From Brevinematales bacterium (GTDB taxonomy: Bacteria; Spirochaetota; Brevinematia; Brevinematales; GWF1-51-8), in contig JAGVBZ010000008.1 of the NCBI GenBank assembly GCA_020059465.1, positions 1 through 64,000 of the forward strand: a DNA stretch of 64,000 bases, read 5' to 3'. Within the stretch, counting starts at the first letter, position 1. The number at the start of each line of letters is the position of its first letter. Both the position numbers and the translations under genes were made by a program. Positions 39,462 to 49,233 of this stretch are shown here, in pieces. The notes under the pieces are model-generated. The model was not told the DNA's origin, did no database searches, and saw only the letters and a list, made by a program, of their open reading frames with translations.

Positions 39462-42212
39462 TTAGAAAACCGTGTTTAAGAAATGATAAAGATCTATCCC
39501 AAGTCCGAAATTATCCCACTTCATCGATAGGGAAATACCGAACGATTCCTCTCCGGCGTTAAAACCCTTACCCGCTGTTCCGTCCCCCCACTTTCGTTCG
39601 TACCAAACCCCGGCTGTCAGAATCTCATTCCGGTTCTTCCCCAGACCGAAGCTAAAAGACAGGTCGGTTCGCCATACCACCGGGACAATATCGGAGAATC
39701 CCAGGTACGGCTCAAAAAAGAATCCGAAACGGTAATGCAGATCGGAGGTCAGCCGGACAATGTTCTGGGAATTCCCGAAAAGATAAAACTTCGCTTCGAG
39801 CCGCGGGGTAACATCCAGATAACGATTGAGATTATCCCCGCTGTCATAGACATAGGAAAACCCGCCGCATATACCGAGGCTCAGAAAGTGCTCGAAATTA
39901 TTCAGTTCGAAGATATATAAGCTGAACATGACATCCAGCACATTGATATCATGTTTGATGCCCGGGATTATATTATAGTGCGCATCCCATAAGGTGAAAC
40001 CGAACCCGGGCAGGAACCATCCGCTATAATCGACGTCCGTCCCGCTCATCGCCTGTTCCAGCTTCAGCAGGGTGAAACGGCTTCCGTACAAGAGCGACGC
40101 CGCCGCGAATCCGCTTTCTATCGCGCCGAACGATGCATACGGCACCATCTCGTATGTCCCGATTTCCAGAAGCACGTCGTTCCGCATCGCGAAAATACCC
40201 TGATCCCCCATCTTCTGCGAGAGAAACCCCATTTTAAACCCCAGCGACAGGTAATTCTCTCCCCCTGTGCTGAAACCGGCAAACGTTATTTTTAACGGAT
40301 AAGCGTTTGATACATACGAGCCTTTCTTGCGGTATTCCACCGAGTAATTCTCGAACTCCTCTCTTATCTCGAAAGACGGGTCGGGGTCGTCGGCGTTGTT
40401 TTGTATCAGGAAAAGCCTCAGCCGGAAAATATTCCGGATGACCGTCGTTACAATCTGATTATTCGCGAGCTTCGCCTGAACTGCGGGACTGCCCAGATAG
40501 CGCTCGCGGTCGAGGGAGTAGATCATATACTTGAGCAGGAGACGCCCGGCGAGGAGAAATTCCGGCGGAAGCGCGGTGTTGTTTCCCTGTGTGTATGCGG
40601 TAGCCATATCCATATAGAGATCGGTTAACCCCTCGTACGCCTCCGCGCGGTCGATATTCGTCTCGCGCGAGACCGTATCGGCAAACAGTTTTTCGATCAT
40701 TCCGATCTGCCCGGCATCTGCGGGTAACGTGCCCGATTTCAACATCCGGATAAAGTCCTCGCGGATAATGAGGTTTTTCTGGGTCGCGAAACGCGCGATG
40801 GTGGTGTTATTCCAGAACTCGGGGTACACAAATCCCGACAGACGGTCGAGGGCGTAGAGTTTCGCGCAGAGATTGTTCGGCATCCCGAACATCTCGCCCA
40901 TCACGGCTTTCTTCCCGGCAGGGAAGACCTCGTTGACCAGATCGACGATCAGCGTTCCGCAGTTCCGGTTGAAAAACAAGTACGGCGTGCTGTACGTATT
41001 CCGCATCTCCCACATCCGCATGATCAGGTACTCGATTTCCGGCTGGGAAAGGACGAGTTTGATCCGGTAGATATGCCGTTTCTCGATCACCTTCGCGCGG
41101 GTGACGACTTCGGCGAACGTTTCCTCCTGTATCATGGACGGGTACGCCCCGAATACCCCCCGGAACATAAACAGTAATCCCGTGTCTTTGGTTTTCCCGT
41201 AATGGTACACATTGGCGACAAAACTGATGCATTTCGAGATACCCTGCACGTCTCCCTCGCCCTTCTTCTGGATCAGGAGAAGGATATGCCCGGCAAGGTT
41301 GACCGCTGACGACGCCACTGGGGTGGCATAAAGAAGCTCGATATGGTCGACCTCCGCGGGGTCGATCCAGTTCGAGTAGCAGAACTCCGCCGCAAGTTCC
41401 TTCTGCGGATCGGGCATAGACGGGAAAAGCGATCGGAAATAGGCGTATTTGCACGGGAGCCTGTTGATCAGGTGCATCGCCGGATCGGGATATGCTGTCG
41501 GGAGGAAAAATTCCACAGCGAATGTCGCAAAATCTTCCCACGGACTGCTCATCCCCTCCTTGCAGACAAACCCCTCGATCTTCTGGTTTTCCGAAGAGTT
41601 GCCGAGCAGGTCGAGGCCGTTGAAACGACCTAAAATGCGCCATTCGTCCTGGTCGCTGAAATGGTGCTCGCTGTCGAGGAACTTTGTCATGCAGTACAAT
41701 AACAGCCGCTGAACAGTGGGCGCGACCACTGAGGGATCCGCCGCCGCTTCATAAACGATTGGCTCCCACCATTTATAGTACGCGATGCCGGGCGGACGGT
41801 TTGTCAGATGCACGGGATTGTCGATACTGAGGCTGAAAAATCCGCCGAGATAGATGTTGGTATCGGAGCACGGGAGAGGCAGTTCATAGAAAAGGTTAAG
41901 CTCGACAGCACGGCCCCACTGATCGACCGAGCATTTATCCTTCCAAGAATGCCCGGGTTGAAGGGGTTTGACCGTCTTTTTCAGAGTCACGGACTTCATC
42001 TCCCGGTACTCCGGGGGAAGTTTATCGAAAAGCGCAAGTACCGCCTCGAGTTCCTGCTTCGTCCACGGAAACTCCGGGTTATCGGCGATCCGTACCGGGG
42101 TATCCGCCGCGATTTTACCGATCAGACCCGGTATGTCCCATCCCTGCGGATATGCGGGAACGAACAGGCAGATCAGGAATACCCATACGCTGAAATGCAC
42201 TAGTCTATTCAA
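39462..42212 (-). CDS. DUF4105-like (Lnb N-terminal periplasmic domain type) large secreted protein
   Basis: Signal peptide; IYRIKLVLSQPEIEYLIMRMWEMRNTYSTPYLFFNRNCGTLIVDLVNEV; C-terminal barrel-like region. Confidence 0.7.
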   Translation of the reverse strand: MNRLVHFSVWVFLICLFVPAYPQGWDIPGLIGKIAADTPVRIADNPEFPWTKQELEAVLALFDKLPPEYREMKSVTLKKTVKPLQPGHSWKDKCSVDQWGRAVELNLFYELPLPCSDTNIYLGGFFSLSIDNPVHLTNRPPGIAYYKWWEPIVYEAAADPSVVAPTVQRLLLYCMTKFLDSEHHFSDQDEWRILGRFNGLDLLGNSSENQKIEGFVCKEGMSSPWEDFATFAVEFFLPTAYPDPAMHLINRLPCKYAYFRSLFPSMPDPQKELAAEFCYSNWIDPAEVDHIELLYATPVASSAVNLAGHILLLIQKKGEGDVQGISKCISFVANVYHYGKTKDTGLLFMFRGVFGAYPSMIQEETFAEVVTRAKVIEKRHIYRIKLVLSQPEIEYLIMRMWEMRNTYSTPYLFFNRNCGTLIVDLVNEVFPAGKKAVMGEMFGMPNNLCAKLYALDRLSGFVYPEFWNNTTIARFATQKNLIIREDFIRMLKSGTLPADAGQIGMIEKLFADTVSRETNIDRAEAYEGLTDLYMDMATAYTQGNNTALPPEFLLAGRLLLKYMIYSLDRERYLGSPAVQAKLANNQIVTTVIRNIFRLRLFLIQNNADDPDPSFEIREEFENYSVEYRKKGSYVSNAYPLKITFAGFSTGGENYLSLGFKMGFLSQKMGDQGIFAMRNDVLLEIGTYEMVPYASFGAIESGFAAASLLYGSRFTLLKLEQAMSGTDVDYSGWFLPGFGFTLWDAHYNIIPGIKHDINVLDVMFSLYIFELNNFEHFLSLGICGGFSYVYDSGDNLNRYLDVTPRLEAKFYLFGNSQNIVRLTSDLHYRFGFFFEPYLGFSDIVPVVWRTDLSFSFGLGKNRNEILTAGVWYERKWGDGTAGKGFNAGEESFGISLSMKWDNFGLGIDLYHFLNTVF

Positions 42213-42346
42213 AGGAGCCTCCGCATATATGATATATCAGGCCGGGAATTCCCGCAAGAACTCTTTCAGGCATTCAATATAAAATTTCATTTGACAAACA
42301 GCATCAATCGTAATATAATCACAAAAATCTTATGAAGGAAACTGCT

Positions 42347-42916
42347 ATGAGAATAGTATTATTACTTATTTCTCTCTTCATGCTGATCGGTTGTTCCGCA
42401 CCCGGGGAGGATCTGAAAAAAGTATGGGAGTTTCAGACCGGGGGATTCAGCCCGGATTTTAATATGTTTGTCTCACAGACCAATGAGGATCCCGAACTGT
42501 TCAAGCTGGCTTCGGAAACCAAGAAAGTGGTAGACAGCTACCTGAAGCCCGATAAGGACAAGGGGCTGGAGAGAATCCTTCTACAAATCGGGGGATTCGG
42601 GACAAATACCGGACCAGCTTTTCTCGGCGCGGTTACCCTTCTCTACTATTATTCCTCTCCCGGCGACGACCGGAAAATCCTCGAATTCTTCAATTCGTAC
42701 CCGGAGACATTTATTTCCGCCCTTAATTCCAAAGAATGGATTAAAAAACGCTATTATAAAGACGAATGGCTTGCACTGCTGAAAAGAGTAAAAGACATGA
42801 TCCGCGGCGACTATGAAGGTTTTATTTATTTGCAGCATAAGATGATATTTGAGGGCGATTTCTCGAGAATCCCGTCGCCTCTCGGTTTTTTAGAGGACAA
42901 TTTCTCCCTCAAATGA
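42347..42916 (+). CDS. hypothetical lipoprotein
   Basis: MRIVLLLISLFMLIGCSAPG lipobox. Confidence 0.7.
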   Translation: MRIVLLLISLFMLIGCSAPGEDLKKVWEFQTGGFSPDFNMFVSQTNEDPELFKLASETKKVVDSYLKPDKDKGLERILLQIGGFGTNTGPAFLGAVTLLYYYSSPGDDRKILEFFNSYPETFISALNSKEWIKKRYYKDEWLALLKRVKDMIRGDYEGFIYLQHKMIFEGDFSRIPSPLGFLEDNFSLK

Positions 42917-42991
42917 TTAAAATACTCCGATAGGAGTATTGAAAAATGAAATAAAACGATGATATTCTATATTATCATTTGGAGGTGAATT

Positions 42992-43630
42992 ATGATGAAG
43001 AAATGGATATCATTCGGTCTGATTCTGGGGGTTCTGAATACGGCGGTCTACCGCCCCGCGTTCGCGTTTTTCGCGGACAGTTCAGCGCAGTCTTCGGCGC
43101 AATCATCCAGTCAGTCTTCGGTAGAATCGTCCAGCCAATCGTCGAGCGACTCATCATCGAAGTCATCCGAACCGTCAGTAAGTGTGACGGTTACTTTATT
43201 GGTATTGGTAGTGCTTGCGGCGACAGGTTTGATTATTTGGGGTATCAGCACCACAACCGGAAGCGGCGGCGAAAAGAAGCCGAACCCGCAGGTGGAAGTC
43301 AGTATTCTTGTCGACGAAGCCGCGCGCATAAACGGTCATAATCTCGACGTACTCTCCAGGGTCTATGCCCTCGATAAAACGGTAATCGCGGGAATTATCA
43401 TGCAGGGGTATCTCGATCAAAAGATTTCCGCCGCCACTCCCGAATCAGCGGGCGAATCGATAGTATTTCTCTCGGAGTCATTGCTCTCGAAATCGGTCGA
43501 ACTGAACGGAACACAGCCCGCTGTTATTGAAAAACTGAAGAACGATCCGGCAAAACTTCAGGCGATTATGAGCGCGATGGAAGAAAACAAATCGCCCAGC
43601 GAGATCATGAGTATGGTTTTCGCGTTCTAA
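42992..43630 (+). CDS. Ser-rich single-TM protein, paralogue A
   Basis: Signal peptide, SSAQSSAQSSSQSSVESSSQSSSDSS tract, TM, conserved DEAARINGHNLDVLSRVY domain; GGAGG RBS. Confidence 0.75.
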   Translation: MMKKWISFGLILGVLNTAVYRPAFAFFADSSAQSSAQSSSQSSVESSSQSSSDSSSKSSEPSVSVTVTLLVLVVLAATGLIIWGISTTTGSGGEKKPNPQVEVSILVDEAARINGHNLDVLSRVYALDKTVIAGIIMQGYLDQKISAATPESAGESIVFLSESLLSKSVELNGTQPAVIEKLKNDPAKLQAIMSAMEENKSPSEIMSMVFAF

Positions 43631-43651
43631 TACCCCGATAAAAACATACCC

Positions 43652-43679
43652 GGCGGGGCATTCCAGTCCCGCCTTTTTT
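43652..43679 (+). terminator. rho-independent terminator
   Basis: GGCGGGG...TCCCGCC followed by TTTTTT. Confidence 0.7.
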
Positions 43680-43820
43680 ATTCCCCCGTCAATTCGGCAC
43701 ATCGGTTGACATTATTTTTTTACCCTGATAAAATGCTCCAAGCGTTTTTATAAATATTTTTTCGATACATTGCAATTTTGAAGTTTTAGAAACATATTAT
43801 ATGTAGAGAGTTTCGGAGGG

Positions 43821-44528
43821 ATGAAAATGAAAAAAGGAATATGCATCGGGCTAATTATTGCATTATTGAATATGTTTGCAGTCTTTCCGGGAAGTGCGTA
43901 CGGCCTGATCGGCGCGGATTCCTCGGCGCAGGCATCCTCGCAGTCATCGGTAGATAGTTCCGTGCAATCCTCATCCGAATCATCGACCGACGGCTCCAGC
44001 AGAGCGTCGAGCGAGCAGTCCAGCCAATCGTCTACCCAGGCATCGAGCGAAGCCTCATCAAAATCATCCGACTCCTCGGGCAGCGTCAGCACTACGCTTG
44101 CCGTTATCCTGGTTATCGCGGGCATCAGCTTGATTATCACCGGAATCCTTACCACATCGAAAAACGTAAAACCTAAGCAATCGCCTCAGGCGGAGATCAG
44201 CCTTTTAATAGACGAGGCCGCCCATATCAACGGACATAATATCGACGTGCTGTCAAAGGCGTACAATCTCGATAAACAGACTGTCTCGGAAGTTATCATG
44301 CGCGGTTATCTTGACGGAGAGATTAACGCGAATACGCTGCAGGCGGCGGAGCACTCCCAGAAATTTCTCAGCGAAGCCCTGCTTTCGAAGTCTATCGAGG
44401 TGAACGGGGTTACACCTGCGGTGATCGAAAAACTCCAGAACAGCCCGCAGGCCGCTGAGGCGTTGAAACAGGCGTGGGAGGAGAATAAATCCCCCGGCAT
44501 CATGATGCAGATACTGTTCGCATATTAA
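43821..44528 (+). CDS. Ser-rich single-TM protein, paralogue B
   Basis: Same architecture as 42992-43630; DEAAHINGHNIDVLSKAYNLDKQTVSEVIMRGYLDGEI. Confidence 0.75.
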   Translation: MKMKKGICIGLIIALLNMFAVFPGSAYGLIGADSSAQASSQSSVDSSVQSSSESSTDGSSRASSEQSSQSSTQASSEASSKSSDSSGSVSTTLAVILVIAGISLIITGILTTSKNVKPKQSPQAEISLLIDEAAHINGHNIDVLSKAYNLDKQTVSEVIMRGYLDGEINANTLQAAEHSQKFLSEALLSKSIEVNGVTPAVIEKLQNSPQAAEALKQAWEENKSPGIMMQILFAY

Positions 44529-44540
44529 ATACCCGCGCAT

Positions 44541-45389
44541 ATGACCGATATCACAATTTATAAAATCAATACCGGATACCTGACTATCCGGGCGGGCGAC
44601 AGGCTGAGCGAGGCCGGGCTTGCGCATTACCGGAAGACGCCGGAAGACCCGGTACGTATCCCGGTAATCGTCTACGCCGTAAAACTCGGCGGCACTGTCG
44701 TCTATATCGATTCGGGTCTCGATATCCGGCGTTTCCCGATGGGGCATGCGCGTGAAAAGCTCTACCTGCCGGAGCGGGTACATAATCTCGCTAAACTTTT
44801 CCCGAGCGCATCCCGGAATATCGTTTGCATGACGCATCTTCATTCCGACCATACCGGAAACCTCGGTATTCTGCGCCCGGTAACAGTTTTCATTCATGAG
44901 GCTGAGTTGCATGAAGCAATGCGGCCGATGAGTTCTCGGAAGGCGTATATCAAACGCCATCTTTCGGGGGAAAACATCGCTGTTCTTCAGCCTGCGCGCT
45001 TCTCGGACGGGTATTACCCGTTCCCGCATACCGAACTGCCCGGATGTCCTGAAATCACAGTCCTGTACACACCCGGTCACACGCCGGGCGGTCTGTCCTT
45101 CCTGATGCACTACGCGGGCTTCCGTCTCCTGTTCGCCGGGGATATGTTCGAGGGGTTTGCCGGAATGCGCTATCCCCCGTTCCATACCGCCTGCGATCCG
45201 TCCGAATACATCGAGCAGATCGTACTGACCGGAGCGTGGATGCGCGAGGACAGCAGCCTCTTGGTATTTCTCTCGCACGATTCCTTCATCGACGAACTAG
45301 TCCCGGACGGCGTGATCATGCCGGAACACCTTCTGCGGATTAGGCAGGCGCAGTCGGAAATGCAGGAAATCCACGCCCCGCACCGCTGA
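44541..45389 (+). CDS. metallo-beta-lactamase-fold hydrolase (N-acyl homoserine lactonase-like)
   Basis: MTHLHSDHTGNLG, TPGHTPGGLSF, FAGDMFEG, LSHDSFID. Confidence 0.88.
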   Translation: MTDITIYKINTGYLTIRAGDRLSEAGLAHYRKTPEDPVRIPVIVYAVKLGGTVVYIDSGLDIRRFPMGHAREKLYLPERVHNLAKLFPSASRNIVCMTHLHSDHTGNLGILRPVTVFIHEAELHEAMRPMSSRKAYIKRHLSGENIAVLQPARFSDGYYPFPHTELPGCPEITVLYTPGHTPGGLSFLMHYAGFRLLFAGDMFEGFAGMRYPPFHTACDPSEYIEQIVLTGAWMREDSSLLVFLSHDSFIDELVPDGVIMPEHLLRIRQAQSEMQEIHAPHR

Positions 45390-45494
45390 AAAAACTTGCC
45401 GTATACCGAATTATTGTTTATAATTATATCAGGTGTCCCCTTGAACAGGGGTTGCCATACCCGGACTTACCCAAAAGCCGCGGGGGAGGAAACT

Positions 45495-45929
45495 ATGAAT
45501 ATCAAACTTAAGCCCGCGCGTTTATCCGACGCGCCGATTTTGGCCGAACTTCGTGTATCGGAATCAGCCGATAAAGACAGCCGGATCATCCACGAAAAGG
45601 AGCTTATCGGGAAGATTATGGGCGGATGGAAAATTGTGCTTATCGAGGATAACGGCGTATTAATCGGATACAGCGTGTTTCTCGACGAGGCGGATCCTGT
45701 TCATATCGATTCGATGACGACCTTTATCAGCGATTTTTATATTCATCCGGCGTTTAATAGGCCCGGTACGCCGGAAGAGATATTCCGGAAGCTCGCAGAT
45801 AATTACCTTCCTAAACAATCCTCGCTGGTGCTGGATATTTCCGAGCATGACAAAGACGCTCACGGTTTCTGGAGCAGGATGGGATTCAAACCCAGTTCGG
45901 TCCGGATGGTGAAATCGGAGGCCCGTTAG
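45495..45929 (+). CDS. GNAT-family N-acetyltransferase
   Basis: GGGGGAGGAAACT before ATG at 45495; fold-consistent LKPARLSDAPILAELR...FISDFYIHPAFNRPGTPEEIFRKLADNYL...HGFWSRMGFK. Confidence 0.75.
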   Translation: MNIKLKPARLSDAPILAELRVSESADKDSRIIHEKELIGKIMGGWKIVLIEDNGVLIGYSVFLDEADPVHIDSMTTFISDFYIHPAFNRPGTPEEIFRKLADNYLPKQSSLVLDISEHDKDAHGFWSRMGFKPSSVRMVKSEAR

Positions 45930-45969
45930 CCCCTGTGTGAGCGACGCCCGGCTGAAATTTCAAACCTAT

Positions 45970-46398
45970 TCAATTTCCGTCGTTGATGAAAACGAGTTTA
46001 TTGCCGCGATAGACGTAATTTTTAATTATGGAGATTTTCAGATTCATATCGTTGATAAATAGACGAAGCCCGTTATCGCCGGTCTGTTCCGCAATGATAT
46101 ACGTGTACGGCGATTCGGTCTGGGTTTTCAGGTGGAGGATTTTCATCCCGAGGTCATAGATATAAGTACTGTACTCGTTTCGCCGGTCCTCATGGGGCGA
46201 CTTCAATTCGAAGCTCCGGATCAGCGTATCGACAATATCCCGATGCTCGATAGTCCGGACTCCGGATTCGTCCTTAGCGGGAAGATATGCTTTCGTACGT
46301 ATCCGGCTGAATTCCCCGAGTTCGTTATCCACCGCTTTCAATGTGGTTTCCAACAGCAATTCTCCCCTCCGCGATAACGTAGATAACCCTTTTTCCAT
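45970..46398 (-). CDS. hypothetical protein
   Basis: 142-aa ORF with GGGGG-type RBS and plausible codon usage. Confidence 0.55.
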   Translation of the reverse strand: MEKGLSTLSRRGELLLETTLKAVDNELGEFSRIRTKAYLPAKDESGVRTIEHRDIVDTLIRSFELKSPHEDRRNEYSTYIYDLGMKILHLKTQTESPYTYIIAEQTGDNGLRLFINDMNLKISIIKNYVYRGNKLVFINDGN

Positions 46399-46441
46399 TT
46401 TTCCCCCTGTTTAATTAAGCCGCCCGCATGTTCCCGGAAAA

Positions 46442-46739
46442 TTATTTCCCAAAGAAACTATTCTTATCATTCCCGCCGGAATTATTTTCTTCATAATCGT
46501 CCGTGCTCCAGTCCCATTCGTCCTCGTCCTTGATTTTGTCAATCTCGCCGCCGGAATCATCCTCGGTATCTCATATCAAAAAGCCGAACGCCTCCGCCAA
46601 GGTTGCCGCCGGTTTCTACTTTCCGCAGTAGAATACCTTGCCCGCCTTTTTTAGCTAAGCCGATCGGGAAACTCCCTGAGTTTAGCCCGGAAAATTTCCC
46701 TTCATCCCTGCCGTCAATAAAAAGTACGACCTCGTTCAT
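46442..46739 (-). pseudogene. possible frameshifted small gene with acidic C-terminal tail
   Basis: ORF 46557-46739 (MNEVVLFIDGRDEG...) is followed in the +1 frame (46442-46570) by TEDDSGGEIDKIKDEDEWDWSTDDYEENNSGGNDKNSFFGK*, which lacks its own ATG. Confidence 0.3.
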
Positions 46740-46819
46740 CGTTGCCCGAATATGATTCGGAAATATGTCTTAAGTCAGATAATACCCTTTACTAAAGATT
46801 TTGTCAAGTTCGCTCAGTA

Positions 46820-48037
46820 TCAGGGGTTTCCCATCACTCCCATGAAGAGCAAAGTACCCGTCTCACGGTCGATAATCGCATAGAGGAACGGCCTGTCGCA
46901 GATCATGCGGAACAATTTCTGAGGGGGTTCAACAGCAGTCTTTGTGATATGTATCGCGGTGACAGCTGACGCCTCGCTTCCCTTCTCATTGACGACTATC
47001 TTCGCTTTCTGCTTGATCTTGGATATAAAAAGGTTTTCCCCATCGACCATTTTATCGAATCCGCCCGCGAAGGCTGCGGGCATTCCCAGCGCGCTCATGG
47101 TTTCTTTCAGATCTATGTCGGACTCGGCTGTAAAACGGGGCATGCCCATCTCGCATTTTTCAATCACCATACCGGAGAGAAGCTTGTTCCATTTATCTGC
47201 GCCGAACGAACTCACAAACGCGGACATGTCGCTTCCCATCGCAGGCAGAACGACGACCATCGCGAATTTTTCCTTACCGTAGTCCATCATCACCGATTGG
47301 AATTCTTTTTCCTCGTAGTACGGCAGTTTCGCCTGCATATACATCATCTTTACCGTCTTTTTCGTTTTATCGAAGCATGTGAAAGGGAGATCGGCGGTCA
47401 TCACTTCCGGGAACGGTTTGACCCATGCCCCCTTAAAATAGACCGCGTTGAGAATCAGCACGCTCAGCCCGCCGGGAATCTGTTCGATAATCGATTTTAT
47501 CATTCCCTTCGTGGCCGCATCCACCCAACTGTTGATGCGCCCGACCATACCGGGATCGTCGGGATTGATTACCGCCGTCTCGGCGTTATAAAAAGTTTTT
47601 ACATTCTTCTCATACTCCTTCTGAAGAGTGTCGCCCTTCATTACCCACAGCGAATTTGCGATGGATAAAACAGTATCGGGGTCTCTGTTCAGCAGGGCGT
47701 ACATCAGGTAACCGATGTTTGTATGGATCGCCGCCAATCCGGCATCCCCAAATCCCATCACGTTTTTCATCTGGGACAGGGTGTCTCCCGACGCGCCTTC
47801 AAGAGCGCATGATACCGCGAACGAAACCGATACGGGCGATAGAATTATATTTTTCCCCGGCGATGCGGAGTAAAGTTTCTTGAGCAGGTTCCAGCCGAAA
47901 TCCTGCTGTCCTTTGAGTATCTTCGCATCCAGCTTCGCCGATTTCCACTCCGGCGAGACCGCCGACCCGTTGGCGCACCCCGCTAAAACCACTGTAAGCA
48001 TTATCGCTGTTATTATGCCCGTAGATAGCTTTTTCAT
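46820..48037 (-). CDS. serpin, lipoprotein
   Basis: MKKLSTGIITAIMLTVVLAGC lipobox; serpin motifs LILNAVYFKGAW, hinge VNEKGSEASAVTAI, CDRPFLYAIID. Confidence 0.92.
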   Translation of the reverse strand: MKKLSTGIITAIMLTVVLAGCANGSAVSPEWKSAKLDAKILKGQQDFGWNLLKKLYSASPGKNIILSPVSVSFAVSCALEGASGDTLSQMKNVMGFGDAGLAAIHTNIGYLMYALLNRDPDTVLSIANSLWVMKGDTLQKEYEKNVKTFYNAETAVINPDDPGMVGRINSWVDAATKGMIKSIIEQIPGGLSVLILNAVYFKGAWVKPFPEVMTADLPFTCFDKTKKTVKMMYMQAKLPYYEEKEFQSVMMDYGKEKFAMVVVLPAMGSDMSAFVSSFGADKWNKLLSGMVIEKCEMGMPRFTAESDIDLKETMSALGMPAAFAGGFDKMVDGENLFISKIKQKAKIVVNEKGSEASAVTAIHITKTAVEPPQKLFRMICDRPFLYAIIDRETGTLLFMGVMGNP

Positions 48038-48113
48038 AAATCCTCCAAAATCGCATGATATCAATACTACGTTATTTTCCTATGCCGATAACAAAGTTTG
48101 TTTCCTCGCAGGA

Positions 48114-49214
48114 TCAGGGGCGGGTAATCCGTGCCGCGATTAACGGTATCCCGAATACATCGTCATTTAAAATAAGGTAATATGTCCTATCGCATACCAG
48201 GGAGAATTCCGGTATGCGGGGGATGCCGCGGAATGACACCGCCGCAGCTGTTACCGATGCCGCCATCGTACCCGCTTCGTCTACCGATAAAGTGTTCCGC
48301 TGAACTATGCGGTTCACGTTCAGCATCCCGGCGGGATTAATCCCGGTAAGATCGGCGTCCCGCGAAAACAATAATTCGAGCCCTGACTTTTTCAATATCT
48401 GATCCGCGTTTATTTCATTTGAAACCGATACGCGCGGCGTAAGAAACTCCCCGAAGGAAACGGTCTTCGGGAACGGAATACCTTCGCCGAGAACCGCCGG
48501 GAAGATCTCGTCGCCGGAAACTCCCTGAGAGGGCACCAGAAACGACATAGAAAACCGGCCCCCGGTATACTTCAGCCGGACAGCTCTGTACGCTGTATTC
48601 TGACAGTATTCCATTTCGTCTCTGAGGCGCATCATATCCACCCGGGCACGCGAACCGTCGGGATAAATAAAATCACCCGGACAAGTTTCCCCGTTCCGGA
48701 ACGGCGTCTCCCATTGCCCGGCGAAAAGGATCGAATTGACCATCACCATGACTTCATCCGGCATTAGAACACGTAATACTTCCGTGATCCTGCCGTCCGT
48801 ATTTTCGGACGCCCATCTATTGATTTTCAGAAGGGTTTCTTTATCGAAGGCGGCGCAATCGGCGAAAAACCGGTAATCTCCGCGGACAGTGCCCAGGAAA
48901 TCATCGGATACCTGAAAGGAGTCTTTGATCAGAATTAGATTGGCGAGCGAAAGAAGCGATTCGCTTGCCCGCCGCGACGGGAATGATAAAAAACGGTTCA
49001 TTTCGCCTCGAAAGGATTCGGGCGAATTAATTCCGAGGAATGAACGCAGCGCACCGGCAGTCGCGCCGGCCGCGCCTTCGCTCAACGCGGATAAAAGAAC
49101 GAATATTCCGAATGGGGAAAATACCGAATTGCCGTTATCAGCACTTTGAAATAAATGACCCGCTAGAATAGACGCGGCTGACGAAACGGCGCGGAAAACC
49201 CCGGACTGATTCAC
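48114..49214 (-). CDS. serpin without evident signal peptide
   Basis: GTG start at 49214 preceded by GGGAGGTGACG; VMVNSILFAGQWETPF, hinge VDEAGTMAASVTAAAV, CDRTYYLIL. Confidence 0.85.
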   Translation of the reverse strand: MNQSGVFRAVSSAASILAGHLFQSADNGNSVFSPFGIFVLLSALSEGAAGATAGALRSFLGINSPESFRGEMNRFLSFPSRRASESLLSLANLILIKDSFQVSDDFLGTVRGDYRFFADCAAFDKETLLKINRWASENTDGRITEVLRVLMPDEVMVMVNSILFAGQWETPFRNGETCPGDFIYPDGSRARVDMMRLRDEMEYCQNTAYRAVRLKYTGGRFSMSFLVPSQGVSGDEIFPAVLGEGIPFPKTVSFGEFLTPRVSVSNEINADQILKKSGLELLFSRDADLTGINPAGMLNVNRIVQRNTLSVDEAGTMAASVTAAAVSFRGIPRIPEFSLVCDRTYYLILNDDVFGIPLIAARITRP

Positions 49215-49233
49215 TACAGCGTCACCTCCCGGC

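Noticed and set aside
43070-43175. SSAQSSAQSSSQSS-encoding tract as a CRISPR or satellite
   Set aside because: Short codon-level low complexity inside an ORF conserved in a paralogue; not spacer-separated.
44253-45278. 341-aa ORF antisense to the MBL-fold gene
   Set aside because: The MBL motifs on the plus strand are unambiguous.
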